DNA of 10,561 nucleotides from Desulfobacula sp. (lineage in GTDB: Bacteria > Desulfobacterota > Desulfobacteria > Desulfobacterales > Desulfobacteraceae). Of this stretch, positions 1 to 8,158 are shown piece after piece. A program made the position numbers and the translations under genes. Below the pieces are notes generated by a model, which worked only from the letters and a program-made list of their open reading frames with translations, had not been told where the DNA came from and searched no databases. How positions within the stretch are numbered: position 1 is the first letter of the stretch; every line of letters begins with the position of its first letter. The DNA lies in assembly GCA_023139225.1 (NCBI GenBank), contig JAGLNZ010000298.1, positions 1 through 10,561 on the forward strand, given 5' to 3'.

Positions 1-821
1 TTGTTTTTTCAGAAAAACTTGGCAAAGTTGTAAAAAAAGAACAACCCGTCGCAAAAAAAGAAAAAAATGAAAATACCGTGGACAGCTCCATTGTTACCGT
101 GGAAACAAACCATATCGTCCTGCCGGCAGATAACTATATCAATAAAAAGCTGGCACAGGATCTTGCCTGGGTTTTTAAGTCTGCAGCCGTTCGCAAAAGC
201 ATATACAGCCGCGGGCTTACAAGCGGCCGTATCGATCGAAGGCGATTGTTTCGGGCAGTAACTGCAGGAACGATTTTTAATACTAAAAAAAACGAATTCA
301 ATCTATTAAATGACATTACAATCATTGTTGATGCAACAGGTTCAATGGCTGCAACAAACAAATGGGAGCATACGCAACAAATTTTTCAAACTCTTTTCTC
401 AGCTGTCAGCAAATTCAATAAAAATGCTGGCCTTTTTGCCTACAATGAGGTCAGAAACAGGTGCATGGTTACCGAATTGTATAAAAAAGGCGTTTTTTAT
501 ACTATACAACCCCATGGTAAAACAGCATCCGGCGAAATTATCAAGGCCATGGCCAAAAAAATAAAAGGCAAAAATAAAAAACCGATTTTCATTCATATTA
601 CAGATGGTGCATCAAACTGGGGCTGCCCTGTTAAAGAAGCTATTTTACTATGCCAAAAAAACAGGGCGCTTCTTTTAACACTTGGAGTGAACTGCAGTGA
701 GGATGACAAAAAACTATTGCAGGCCGAGTACGGGAAGCTGGTACAATTTGTTAATAATATCAATATGCTTCCCTCTTTGTTGAGGACTCTTCTCAACAAG
801 GGCAAACGAAATTTTTCTTAA
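1..821 (+). CDS. VWA (MIDAS) domain protein, CobT-like, 5' end outside window
   Basis: The frame is open from the window edge (first full codon at 3) to the TAA ending at 821, so the N-terminus is missing; a GTG at 78 is only an internal candidate start. The visible part opens with a Lys/Glu-rich linker, then a helical segment, then a von Willebrand A fold. Counting from the GTG, the metal-ion-dependent adhesion site is DATGS at 85-89 (nt 330-344), with the Thr of GKTASGE at 149 and the Asp of ITDGAS at 176. The segment GRIDRRRLFRAV just before the VWA fold resembles the stretch preceding the VWA domain in the cobaltochelatase subunit CobT and related AAA+/VWA partners. Such proteins usually work with a MoxR- or CobS-like ATPase, but none is visible, so a role in cobalamin synthesis is not supported. 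It converges on the next gene with a 43-bp gap. VWA call firm; CobT relation tentative. Confidence 0.8.
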   Translation, partial: VFSEKLGKVVKKEQPVAKKEKNENTVDSSIVTVETNHIVLPADNYINKKLAQDLAWVFKSAAVRKSIYSRGLTSGRIDRRRLFRAVTAGTIFNTKKNEFNLLNDITIIVDATGSMAATNKWEHTQQIFQTLFSAVSKFNKNAGLFAYNEVRNRCMVTELYKKGVFYTIQPHGKTASGEIIKAMAKKIKGKNKKPIFIHITDGASNWGCPVKEAILLCQKNRALLLTLGVNCSEDDKKLLQAEYGKLVQFVNNINMLPSLLRTLLNKGKRNFS

Positions 822-864
822 TAATGATGTAAAACCGGTTAATCAGGGTTCTACAGTTTCAATT

Positions 865-1602
865 TTAATTTTCATCCAGCACTTTTCTGACGGTTTCTGC
901 CAGTTCTTTCCTGGAGAATGGTTTTTGGATGAAGTTTACCCCTTTGTCCAGAACACCCTGATGAACGATGGCATTGGCCGTGTATCCGGACATGAACATG
1001 CATTTGAGGTCCGGGCAAATGGCTTGCAATAGTTTTGCCAGATCATGTCCGTTCATTTTGGGCATGACCACATCGGTGATAAGCAGATGAATCTTGCCGG
1101 TGTATTCCTTGACTATGTCCATGACCTTTTCAGGTGCATTTGATGTCAACACAGTATAACCCAGTCCTTCAAGAATTTTTTGTATGATTTTCAGGATTGC
1201 AGGATCATCTTCCACCACCAGAATTGTCTCCCCCTGGCTTGACGGGATTTCTGTCACGCTTTCTTCCTGGCTCTCGACAATTTTGCCCTCATGTCGGGAT
1301 TCCGGAACATAGCAATATCGGGGTAGGATCAAGGAGTCATCAATTGGGTATAACCCGGGTTTACCCTCTATTACATTTACTTGAAACCCAGCATTCCTGT
1401 AATATCCTTTTTCTTTCGCAGCATAATATCCTGCGAACTGAAATTGATGCAATCATGGCAATTGCAGAGTCACTTGCTGAAGGCTATCTTCGGATTCTTC
1501 AGGATTCTTAGCCTCCACATCCCATGTAGCCATGAATATGATGTACAATAAAATAATGCCTAAAAATTGAATGAATTTTATAAAACTGGTTCTTTTTTCC
1601 AT
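865..1602 (-). pseudogene. Degenerate NMT1/THI5-type hybrid sensor kinase: nonsense codon plus internal deletion, receiver domain retained
   Basis: Read from an ATG at 1602-1600, the frame encodes a hydrophobic signal sequence (IILLYIIFMA), a short linker and VTLQLP, then TGA at 1455-1453, and continues in the same frame with HQFQFAGYYAAKEKGYY. That is the conserved start of NMT1/THI5-like periplasmic binding domains, where the residue at the TGA is normally Trp, so one TGG to TGA change explains the stop. About 40 residues later (near 1318-1332) the binding domain breaks off and runs straight into LPRY and a linker typical of the end of a kinase HATPase domain, so most of the binding domain, TM, PAS, HisKA and HATPase are gone. 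The C-terminal receiver (868-1233) looks intact: EDD acidic pair, phospho-acceptor Asp in TDVVMP (codon 1072-1074), GYT, and Lys in QKPF. A TTG at 1452 just after the stop could start a 195-residue product. It follows the intact kinase gene by 44 bp on the same strand and was probably cotranscribed. The alternative is a functional orphan receiver; a broken gene is favoured. Confidence 0.82.
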
Positions 1603-1646
1603 TATTATTTATCCCAGCGAATCTATTTTGTCAGAACTGTTTTAAC

Positions 1647-4600
1647 CTATTCATCCATCAACACTTCACGTATCTTTTGGTCAAAGTCTTTCATCACAAC
1701 AGGCTTCAATAAAAACCCCTTAATACCCAGAGATGCCGCCTTTTCTTCAGACATGGTTTCGCTGAATCCGGTACAAAGCAATACTGGGATGTGAGGGTGT
1801 ATTTTAATCAGTTCAGCTGATAGTTCGTCTCCCGGCATATTCGGCATTGCCATATCAGTGATTACAATATCAAACTTACCCGGACTATTACTAAATACTT
1901 CGAGTGCTTCAAGGCTGTTGGTACTTGAAGTAACTTGATATCCCATACGCTCCAGCATCTGTTTTTCCATCAAAAGAATTGCTTCTTCATCATCTACAAG
2001 AAGGACCCGTTCTGTGCCGCCTTGAATTTTCGTCTTTAAATCGGTTGCCTTATTTTCAGAAAGACTTTTTTCTACTGGAAAATAAATAAGAACTTTTGTT
2101 CCTTCACCAGGCTCGCTATATACCTGGATAGCTCCATTCATATTTAGAACAATGCCATGCACCACAGACAATCCCATTCCTGTGCCTTTACCTTTTTTCT
2201 TAGTGGTAAAAAATGGATCAAATATTTTCTTTGTTAAATCTCTATCCATCCCCACACCAGTATCAGCTATAGTTAGACAAGCATAAACTCCCGGTTCCAT
2301 ATTAGGAGCTATCATATCATACTCACTTAATTTGGTTTCTTTCAGGCTAGCTTTCAATTCGCCACCTGTTTCCTCCATGGCATGATAAGCGTTAGTTGCA
2401 AGATTCATTACAATCTGATGAATTTGTGTGGGATCAGCTTTGATCACACCGCACTCATCTTGAATATCCTGCTTGATTTCAATCGTTGTGGGAATTGTAG
2501 ACCTGATGAGCTTTAATACTTCCTTGATAATAGGCTGCACCTTCATCAATTTTAATTCACCACTTTCTTGGCAAGAAAATGTAAGGATCTGTTTTACCAG
2601 ATCCCGGGCTCTCAAGGAGCTGGTATATATTTCATTAAGACTATCACAAAATGGGCTGTCCTCAGGGATATCCTCTAATAACATTTCCGTATGACCCACA
2701 ATGGGGAAAAGGATATTGTTAAAATCATGGGCAATACCGCCTGCAAGCGTGCCGATGGATTCCATTTTTTGAGATTGTGCTACTTGTTCTTGAAGTTTTT
2801 TAACTTTTTTTTCTGATAAGACTTTTTCAGTCACATCCCTGCCAATGCCGCTGATATAAGTTTCACCGTTATCTGGTTTAACCAAGGAGCTTTTATACTC
2901 GATATAAACTTTTTCCTTATTTTTTTTAAAATAGCAAGTAATACCCTCATGATGCCCCTGTTTCTTGACCATTTCCAGATACTGGGTCCTAAAACCAGAT
3001 CGAAATTCCGGTTCCATGAAATCCGTAGCTCGGTGGTCTATAAACTCATCCATACCATAGCCGAAGAGCTTGTGCATAGCAGGGTTAACAGAAACAAACC
3101 TGCCATCAAGATCCTGGGTATAGATCAGGTCAGTTATCGATTCGAACAGATCTCGAAAACGTTGTTCCGATTGCAGGGCACTCTCTTCAGCCATTTTGAG
3201 TTCTGTAATATCTCTAAAAACTGCCATTTTGGAAATAGATCCATTTACGTGAACAATAGGGGAGTTGGAGATATGATAAGTGCGGTTATTTTTCGGACTA
3301 AAAACTTCCTGCTCACAATGCTCACCCTGTTGTACTCTGTCGTGCAGACACCAGGGGCATTTTTCTTCCAGATGGTGTATTGATTTGAAACATAATTCTC
3401 CTGCAAGGTTGCTTCCGGTCCGGTTAATCATGGCCGGGTTCATGTATTCTATATAAAAATCAGGTGAACATATATAGGCAGGGTCCTTCATGGCTTCCAT
3501 CATGGAACGGTATTTTTCCTCACTCTCCCGCAGCGCCACTTCAGCTCGCCTGCTCTTAGCAATACTGATCCCAAGCGCTGTGATGAATGACAAGAGAGAG
3601 AGCAAAATTATGATGGCTGTCCAAACCAGACCTTTGTGCTGGGAATAAAAGGAGGAGGGTTTGTTGATCAGGACACTTTTTGGGGGCAGGTCAGACAGAT
3701 TGATACCAAAACGCTTCATATGCTTGTAATCAAACATGTAGCGATTGGGACTCTGTCTAAGGATAAGAATATTTTCTATTTTTTCTCCATTTAAAATGCG
3801 TAAAGCCATTTTTGCTGCGATCTCTCCCTGAGAAACCCCGCTGATTAGTTTTCCTCCGAAAATGCCATGCCCCAAAATGAAATCCCAAAGGGAATATTGA
3901 GGAACACGACTGACACGATTAACCATCTCAGCAAACTGCCTAAAAAAAATCCGCTGTCCTTTTTCATCTTTCAATGAAGCAATTAAAAGCACTATGCTAT
4001 CGTCAGATAGTTTCTGAACATTGTCCTGTACTTCTTTAATATTAAGTCCTTCAATAAAACGAACATCCACAGACCCATTATTTGAAGACATCACTTTTTT
4101 AACAATTTCCTTATTGGCAAAATACGTTGGGGTGTCCGTTCCATAGATGACAATCTGTCTAATTTTCGGATGCAGCCTCAATGCGATATCAATGGTTCCC
4201 TTTACTTCTATAGCCTCCACAACTCCGGTATATAGACTGGTATTTTCCAGCATTGAATCATGAAAGTTGTTTACTCCGCAAAAAACGACAGGCGTCTTGG
4301 AAAAAATCTCATCCCGATGTTTTATAAGAAAATTAAGGGCATTGTTATCAACGCAAATGATCACGTCAAATCTTTGGTTTCTGAACTTATGCTTATAAAT
4401 TTCACGAAGTTGTTCCAAATATGTGATATTCAATATCCTCTTGGTATCCATATATTCGATCTGGATTTCAATATTTTGATCGCTCTTTCTGAAAATGGAT
4501 TCAATTGTCCTATCGATGGAATCATCCCAGGAAAGACTGCGATGATACGAATGAAGGATAAAAACCTTTTTTTGCCGGTTATCCTGTGCCCACAAGACAG

Positions 4601-4685
4601 AAGGCAAGATCATATAAAGGAATAGACACCCAAAAAGGCCTGCAGACAGATAAGCGTTGGATACTTTTCTCAAATTTATTTCCAT
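1647..4685 (-). CDS. Membrane-bound hybrid sensor histidine kinase (ABC-substrate-binding-like sensor, 2 PAS, HisKA, HATPase, REC)
   Basis: A 1012-residue hybrid two-component kinase. Order: N-terminal signal/anchor (about 13-33, ending AQ); periplasmic domain about 38-330 resembling ABC_sub_bind-type binding proteins (starts VFILHSYHRSLSWDD); TM helix about 352-375; PAS 1 about 388-495; PAS 2 about 507-622; short coiled coil; HisKA with phospho-acceptor His653 in GGIAHDFNN; HATPase with N-box NLATNAYHAM (761-770), G1 DTGVGM (808-813), FDPFF (822-826) and G2 GTGMGLS (834-840); receiver about 891-1012 with DDE 898-900, phospho-acceptor Asp944, Thr972 and Lys994. All catalytic residues are present. 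PAS 1 carries four Cys (432, 443, 446, 457), three of them in a C-x10-C-P-W-C arrangement. There is no DNA-binding or enzymatic output, so the signal must leave by phosphotransfer to another protein. The ATG at 4685 has AAGGA six bases upstream. The gene lies 282 bp beyond the ABC operon and 44 bp before the broken kinase. The ligand cannot be inferred. Confidence 0.95.
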   Translation of the reverse strand: MEINLRKVSNAYLSAGLFGCLFLYMILPSVLWAQDNRQKKVFILHSYHRSLSWDDSIDRTIESIFRKSDQNIEIQIEYMDTKRILNITYLEQLREIYKHKFRNQRFDVIICVDNNALNFLIKHRDEIFSKTPVVFCGVNNFHDSMLENTSLYTGVVEAIEVKGTIDIALRLHPKIRQIVIYGTDTPTYFANKEIVKKVMSSNNGSVDVRFIEGLNIKEVQDNVQKLSDDSIVLLIASLKDEKGQRIFFRQFAEMVNRVSRVPQYSLWDFILGHGIFGGKLISGVSQGEIAAKMALRILNGEKIENILILRQSPNRYMFDYKHMKRFGINLSDLPPKSVLINKPSSFYSQHKGLVWTAIIILLSLLSFITALGISIAKSRRAEVALRESEEKYRSMMEAMKDPAYICSPDFYIEYMNPAMINRTGSNLAGELCFKSIHHLEEKCPWCLHDRVQQGEHCEQEVFSPKNNRTYHISNSPIVHVNGSISKMAVFRDITELKMAEESALQSEQRFRDLFESITDLIYTQDLDGRFVSVNPAMHKLFGYGMDEFIDHRATDFMEPEFRSGFRTQYLEMVKKQGHHEGITCYFKKNKEKVYIEYKSSLVKPDNGETYISGIGRDVTEKVLSEKKVKKLQEQVAQSQKMESIGTLAGGIAHDFNNILFPIVGHTEMLLEDIPEDSPFCDSLNEIYTSSLRARDLVKQILTFSCQESGELKLMKVQPIIKEVLKLIRSTIPTTIEIKQDIQDECGVIKADPTQIHQIVMNLATNAYHAMEETGGELKASLKETKLSEYDMIAPNMEPGVYACLTIADTGVGMDRDLTKKIFDPFFTTKKKGKGTGMGLSVVHGIVLNMNGAIQVYSEPGEGTKVLIYFPVEKSLSENKATDLKTKIQGGTERVLLVDDEEAILLMEKQMLERMGYQVTSSTNSLEALEVFSNSPGKFDIVITDMAMPNMPGDELSAELIKIHPHIPVLLCTGFSETMSEEKAASLGIKGFLLKPVVMKDFDQKIREVLMDE

Positions 4686-4828
4686 CTTTCATCCTTATTT
4701 TTGGCAAGAAGGTATACGTTTTCTGATTGTTTGACACTTTTTACTAATTCTTCGCAGGCTGGTTTTTCAATCAACCATAAAATAACAGAAACGCTTTGAG
4801 TATTATGATCAATTTCAATAAAAATGAG

Positions 4829-4856
4829 TTTATAATATACTCTATTGCAAAGCAAA
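4829..4856 (-). promoter_or_regulatory. Possible sigma-70 promoter for the hybrid kinase
   Basis: On the minus strand TTTGCT (4856-4851) and TATAAA (4834-4829) are separated by 16 bases. They resemble -35 and -10 boxes and would give a leader of roughly 135 bases before the kinase ATG. The region is very AT-rich, so chance matches are likely; this is the best-looking pair, not a proven promoter. Confidence 0.3.
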
Positions 4857-4887
4857 TATTTTTTTAGACGTTAAATAATATTGTCGT

Positions 4888-4933
4888 CATATTCTTACAA
4901 TTAGTAATGCCAATTCTAAATTGTAAGAATATG
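4888..4933. repeat. Long AT-rich inverted repeat between ABC operon and kinase gene
   Basis: CATATTCTTACAATT (4888-4902) and its exact complement AATTGTAAGAATATG (4919-4933) form a perfect 15-bp stem. It can extend by two more pairs (AG with CT) past one bulged A, leaving an 11-base loop. It lies 34 bp beyond the stop of the LolA-like gene. As a minus-strand RNA the hairpin is followed by ACGACAATATTATT, not a run of U, so it is a poor intrinsic terminator. It may still stabilise or process the operon's 3' end, or be a protein-binding site upstream of the kinase. A 10-bp palindrome ATTGATCAAT (4940-4949) sits beside it. Confidence 0.7.
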
Positions 4934-4967
4934 GCTTTTATTGATCAATGATCAGGGTGGGATAATA

Positions 4968-5705
4968 CTATTTGCGCAAGGATGCCTTGGAAAAAATATA
5001 ATCCGGAATTTCCGGGTTAAATTCAATTTGAGTGATGACAAAATCGGTCCCCTTACCCTTCTTTAACATGTCCTTAAAATTCACCTGCATGGGAAACCAT
5101 CGATCCTGAATTCTTATCACATGACTGAAAACCGTTTTCTTAAGCAATTGACCGCTTTTGGCATACAATTCTTCCCTTAAGGGGATAAAGCGCTCCTGAT
5201 CTATCCAGACCTTGCAATGTTCATAGGCCACATCCTTAACCTTTGCCTTAAGATCCATTACCCAGGTTTTACGATTATCCAGGATACTTTCCCCCACCAC
5301 TTTTGCCGTATAAATCTGGGTTATTTCGCGGACTTCCATCATATCTTCATAAGACAGATCAGACCCCGCCACAGACTGCCGGAGCATGTGCCCGGATATC
5401 TTAATAATCCGGTCCGTGGTACGCGAATAGATCCACAGCCGGTTGCCCAGTTTCAACATTTTGTTTCCTTTTTCCCGTGAAGGAGACAGGTATTTTGTGA
5501 ATGAATCATTATTGCCCCTGGCATAGCTTTTAGACTCAATGGTGCGGCTTGACCGGGTGCCGTGAACAATCATTTTAGAATTAAAGACACGGGAATCAGA
5601 TGTCAGGTTGGCATCCACCTTGTTCATTATATCTTCAGCATCCGGGAAATTGGACTGCCCAAAAGCTGTTCCTGCCATAACCAATAAAAAAAATAATGTT
5701 TTCAA
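4968..5705 (-). CDS. Periplasmic LolA-like (outer-membrane lipoprotein-sorting-type) protein
   Basis: A 245-residue exported protein, last gene of the five-gene operon. A short signal peptide (about 1-16, ending TAFG) has no lipobox Cys, so the mature protein should be soluble in the periplasm. The body, starting DAEDIMNKVDANL, has the beta-rich pattern of LolA-like proteins annotated as outer membrane lipoprotein-sorting proteins: alternating strands such as RTIESKSYARG, NRLWIYSRTTDRIIKISG and KTWVMDLKAKV, then KVWIDQERFIPLREELY and a C-terminal strand ending FNPEIPDYIFSKASL. Family members are half-barrels with a hydrophobic groove that carry acyl chains. This large variant also occurs beside lipid-type exporters, so the cargo need not be lipoproteins. 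The start is TTG at 5705, supported by AGGG seven bases upstream; no better ATG is nearby. It starts 21 bp after the second permease, which suggests that the permease hands it cargo. Confidence 0.85.
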   Translation of the reverse strand: MKTLFFLLVMAGTAFGQSNFPDAEDIMNKVDANLTSDSRVFNSKMIVHGTRSSRTIESKSYARGNNDSFTKYLSPSREKGNKMLKLGNRLWIYSRTTDRIIKISGHMLRQSVAGSDLSYEDMMEVREITQIYTAKVVGESILDNRKTWVMDLKAKVKDVAYEHCKVWIDQERFIPLREELYAKSGQLLKKTVFSHVIRIQDRWFPMQVNFKDMLKKGKGTDFVITQIEFNPEIPDYIFSKASLRK

Positions 5706-5726
5706 CTTATTTCCCTGCCTTTACCA

Positions 5727-7001
5727 TTAAATTTCAAGTTCCTTGAACAATTGGGCGGTCTGTCTTTTAAATATCCCGATTCCAGCTAACAGGTTTCCCA
5801 GGACCATAGCAAACAACCCTGGAATAAAACCGATATAAAACAGGTCCGGGGTCACCTTTGAACGAATTATTGACGGTACCATTATGGTTGAGTTGGCCGT
5901 CATGCTTGAAATATCGATTCCATGTACCTGGAGAATCCAGGTGGCGATTAATCCAATTATCGTACCCAGGACAGAGCCTGTGGTTCCAATTAACAATGCT
6001 TCTATTATGAGTGACCTGAAAATCATGTCTTTTGATTCTCCCAGGGCCAGACGGATACCAAATTCCTGGTATCTTCTCAGCCCCCCGAGCAGTCCCGTGT
6101 TCCACAAAACAACAGACATGGCAATCACAAATATGCCGACAAATATCATGGTATAAAGATCAACATAATCCATGTAATAAGCTAAATTGGCCTGGTCTTT
6201 CAACCGAACCATCACCGGTGAAAATTCTTCGGATTCATCAAAATATTCCGTATTAAAGGCTGAGGCAAGTATTTGGGCTTTGCTGTCAAAATAAACATTA
6301 TTTTCAAAAAACCCTAAGATCTCGCCGCAGGCATCGGGCATATCCAGCATTTCCTGTGCATCAAAGATATCAATAATAATGGCACCTTTATCAAGGGACT
6401 GGGAACCAAACCGGACAAATCCTGTGACAATGAAATTCATAAAAGCCATACTGCCGTTCATGGTGGAACCCAAATAGGTGACAATATCTTTGGGCTTTAA
6501 TTTGAGTTTTTGAGCCAACTCAATGCCGATCAAGGCTTCCCCTGGATTTTCCGGTATTTTCCCGGCCTTGATTGAGTTTTTTATATTCATCCGCGCAACT
6601 TCACGGCCTGAACCCGAAAATAGTCCAATCGCCAGCCCCATGGCAGGGCCTTGACGGATGGTTTCACCCTTGTCATCCGGAACATCAAGAAGTCCTGTGA
6701 ACTTGATGCGTTTCACCCATGTCACCTCCGGATATTTTCGGGCCAGTTCTTTGGTGAGTTTTTCCACACCCATAAGTGCAAGATCATTGGGCATCTGATC
6801 AATATTTTTGGCATAGGCCCTTGTCATCACCTTTACATGACCGGTATCAAACTTTGCCGTGGTATCAATCATGTCCCCCATGACCCCTTTGATATAGCCA
6901 CTAAGAAAGACAGTCAATGCCACACCAATGGAGACGATAATGATTGGAAAAAGACTTCGGTTTTTATCCCTTAATAATCCTTTAAGCAAAAAATGAATCA
7001 T
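5727..7001 (-). CDS. ABC transporter permease, FtsX/LolCE/MacB type (second permease)
   Basis: A 424-residue inner-membrane permease with the four-TM layout of the MacB/LolC/LolE (type VII ABC) class: TM1 about 17-39, a large periplasmic domain about 41-280, then TM2 about 283-305, TM3 about 330-355 and TM4 about 388-411. Between TM2 and TM3 lies RRYQEFGIRLALGES (309-323), the cytoplasmic coupling helix that docks on the ATPase. The periplasmic part contains the MacB-PCD-like stretch GEALIGIELAQKLKLKPKD. Its ATG overlaps the TGA of the preceding permease (ATGA, 6998-7001), indicating translational coupling, and the LolA-like gene follows 21 bp later. Paired with the other permease it would form a heterodimer driven by the ATPase, as LolC and LolE do. 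This class extracts substrates from the outer leaflet of the inner membrane or does mechanical work in the periplasm; which applies here is unknown. Confidence 0.92.
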   Translation of the reverse strand: MIHFLLKGLLRDKNRSLFPIIIVSIGVALTVFLSGYIKGVMGDMIDTTAKFDTGHVKVMTRAYAKNIDQMPNDLALMGVEKLTKELARKYPEVTWVKRIKFTGLLDVPDDKGETIRQGPAMGLAIGLFSGSGREVARMNIKNSIKAGKIPENPGEALIGIELAQKLKLKPKDIVTYLGSTMNGSMAFMNFIVTGFVRFGSQSLDKGAIIIDIFDAQEMLDMPDACGEILGFFENNVYFDSKAQILASAFNTEYFDESEEFSPVMVRLKDQANLAYYMDYVDLYTMIFVGIFVIAMSVVLWNTGLLGGLRRYQEFGIRLALGESKDMIFRSLIIEALLIGTTGSVLGTIIGLIATWILQVHGIDISSMTANSTIMVPSIIRSKVTPDLFYIGFIPGLFAMVLGNLLAGIGIFKRQTAQLFKELEI

Positions 7002-8158
7002 TGAATTTTACCTTTTAAAGCATCCGCCGGGTCCATTTTTGCAATTTTTTTTGCCGGTAAAAAACTGACAATGGTGGCGCTGATCACAACAAGGGCGATG
7101 GTGCCCAGGATCAAGCCTGCACCATACACGGGAAAGATCCTTTCTGCTATGGAAATCCCCATGTCATCAGCCGTGGCCGGCATCCCAATGCCTATTTTTG
7201 CAAAATAAAATAATAATGGTATCCCGTAGAGACTTCCGACCAGGGTGGCTAAAAGGCTATTCATAGCCCCTTCCATGGAAAACAAGGCCACCACCTGCAA
7301 CCGTGTCATGCCCAGGGCAATATAAGTACCGATTTCTCTTTGCCGCCTGAAAACAGAAAGCACCTGGGTGTCAAAAATGGCCAGAAGGGCAAGGGCCAGC
7401 AATAAAAAATATATAATGGAACCCCCTACCTTTTTCATGGCAATCATGTTATCCAGGACCGCAAGCAGGGTATCATGATCTTTGAAATGCCACCCCGGGA
7501 TCGGGACATGAACATAGTCATTTGTGGCAATAAATAAGGTGGCGTGCCCGCTTAAACCAGTCATTTCCCATAATTTTTCAATGGGAATCCAAATCTGGCC
7601 ATTGTCTACTGTGGGAACATTATTGTTGAAAATACCGATAATGGTGATGTTTGCCGCATCAAAGGTAGCGTTTTTATCCCGCCACCGCAGCAAAACCCGG
7701 TCTCCTTTTTTCAATTTGAGGGCCCGGGCCATGCGTTTTCCAATCAGAGCCGGAATATCAGCATCAGTCTTAAGGAAGAGTTTTGTCGGAAGTTTCAAAA
7801 TTTCCTGGTCTGTTTCAATTCCCTTGAGCAGTACGGGAACCATGCGACCGCCCGGATAGAGGGTTCCCTGCTGGATAAGAACAGGTATGAGTCTTTGCCT
7901 CATTTTGGTTTGCAAAATCCCGTGACCGTCCTGCAGAGAAAATGGATCATAGGGGTCATAGGCTTTATTTAAAAGGTGGCCAAAACCGTATTCCCAGGCA
8001 ATGGTATCCCTTCGTGCCTGCTGGTTCCAGCCGTCTATCAACCCATTGTGAAAAATGATAACCACAAATGCAAAGGAAAGCACACTCACGTTAAGCCAGG
8101 TGCGCAAGCCGGCACCCACAAGATTCCTGTAAGCCAATTTTATTGCCAGGACCGGCAT
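6998..8158 (-). CDS. ABC transporter permease, FtsX/LolCE/MacB type (first permease)
   Basis: A 386-residue inner-membrane permease, paralogous in layout to its downstream neighbour. Counting from the chosen ATG: TM1 about 19-40, periplasmic domain about 41-243, TM2 about 244-267, TM3 about 292-319, TM4 about 342-369. The coupling-helix motif FRRQREIGTYIALGMTR is at about 270-286. The C-terminal tail LPAKKIAKMDPADALKGK matches the P-A-x-x-A-x-x-x-P-x-x-A-L ending common in FtsX-family permeases and missing from the second permease. The start is ambiguous: TTG at 8161 precedes ATG at 8158. The ATG is preferred because it shares one base with the ATPase stop (TGATG) and has AGGAAG seven bases upstream. 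The stop overlaps the next gene by 4 bp. No HlyD/MacA-type adaptor gene is present, which points to a LolCDE-like rather than MacAB-TolC-like arrangement. Confidence 0.92.
   Translation of the reverse strand: MPVLAIKLAYRNLVGAGLRTWLNVSVLSFAFVVIIFHNGLIDGWNQQARRDTIAWEYGFGHLLNKAYDPYDPFSLQDGHGILQTKMRQRLIPVLIQQGTLYPGGRMVPVLLKGIETDQEILKLPTKLFLKTDADIPALIGKRMARALKLKKGDRVLLRWRDKNATFDAANITIIGIFNNNVPTVDNGQIWIPIEKLWEMTGLSGHATLFIATNDYVHVPIPGWHFKDHDTLLAVLDNMIAMKKVGGSIIYFLLLALALLAIFDTQVLSVFRRQREIGTYIALGMTRLQVVALFSMEGAMNSLLATLVGSLYGIPLLFYFAKIGIGMPATADDMGISIAERIFPVYGAGLILGTIALVVISATIVSFLPAKKIAKMDPADALKGKIQ

Noticed and set aside
833..840. AACCGGTT palindrome between the convergent VWA gene and the broken kinase gene, considered as a terminator
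   Set aside because: Only 8 bp with no loop and no T-run; too weak to call a terminator.
1453..1455. The TGA read as selenocysteine, since Desulfobacterota are often rich in selenoproteins
   Set aside because: The aligned residue in the family is Trp, not Cys, and the gene is also internally deleted, so a nonsense mutation is simpler.
2949..3383. 144-codon open frame on the plus strand opposite the kinase gene
   Set aside because: It lies fully antisense to the conserved PAS domains and has no recognisable domain; a shadow frame.
4940..4954. TGATCA repeats (TGATCAATGATCA) considered as an operator
   Set aside because: Short, AT-rich and beyond the end of the operon; the palindrome is noted beside the larger inverted repeat but does not support its own feature.
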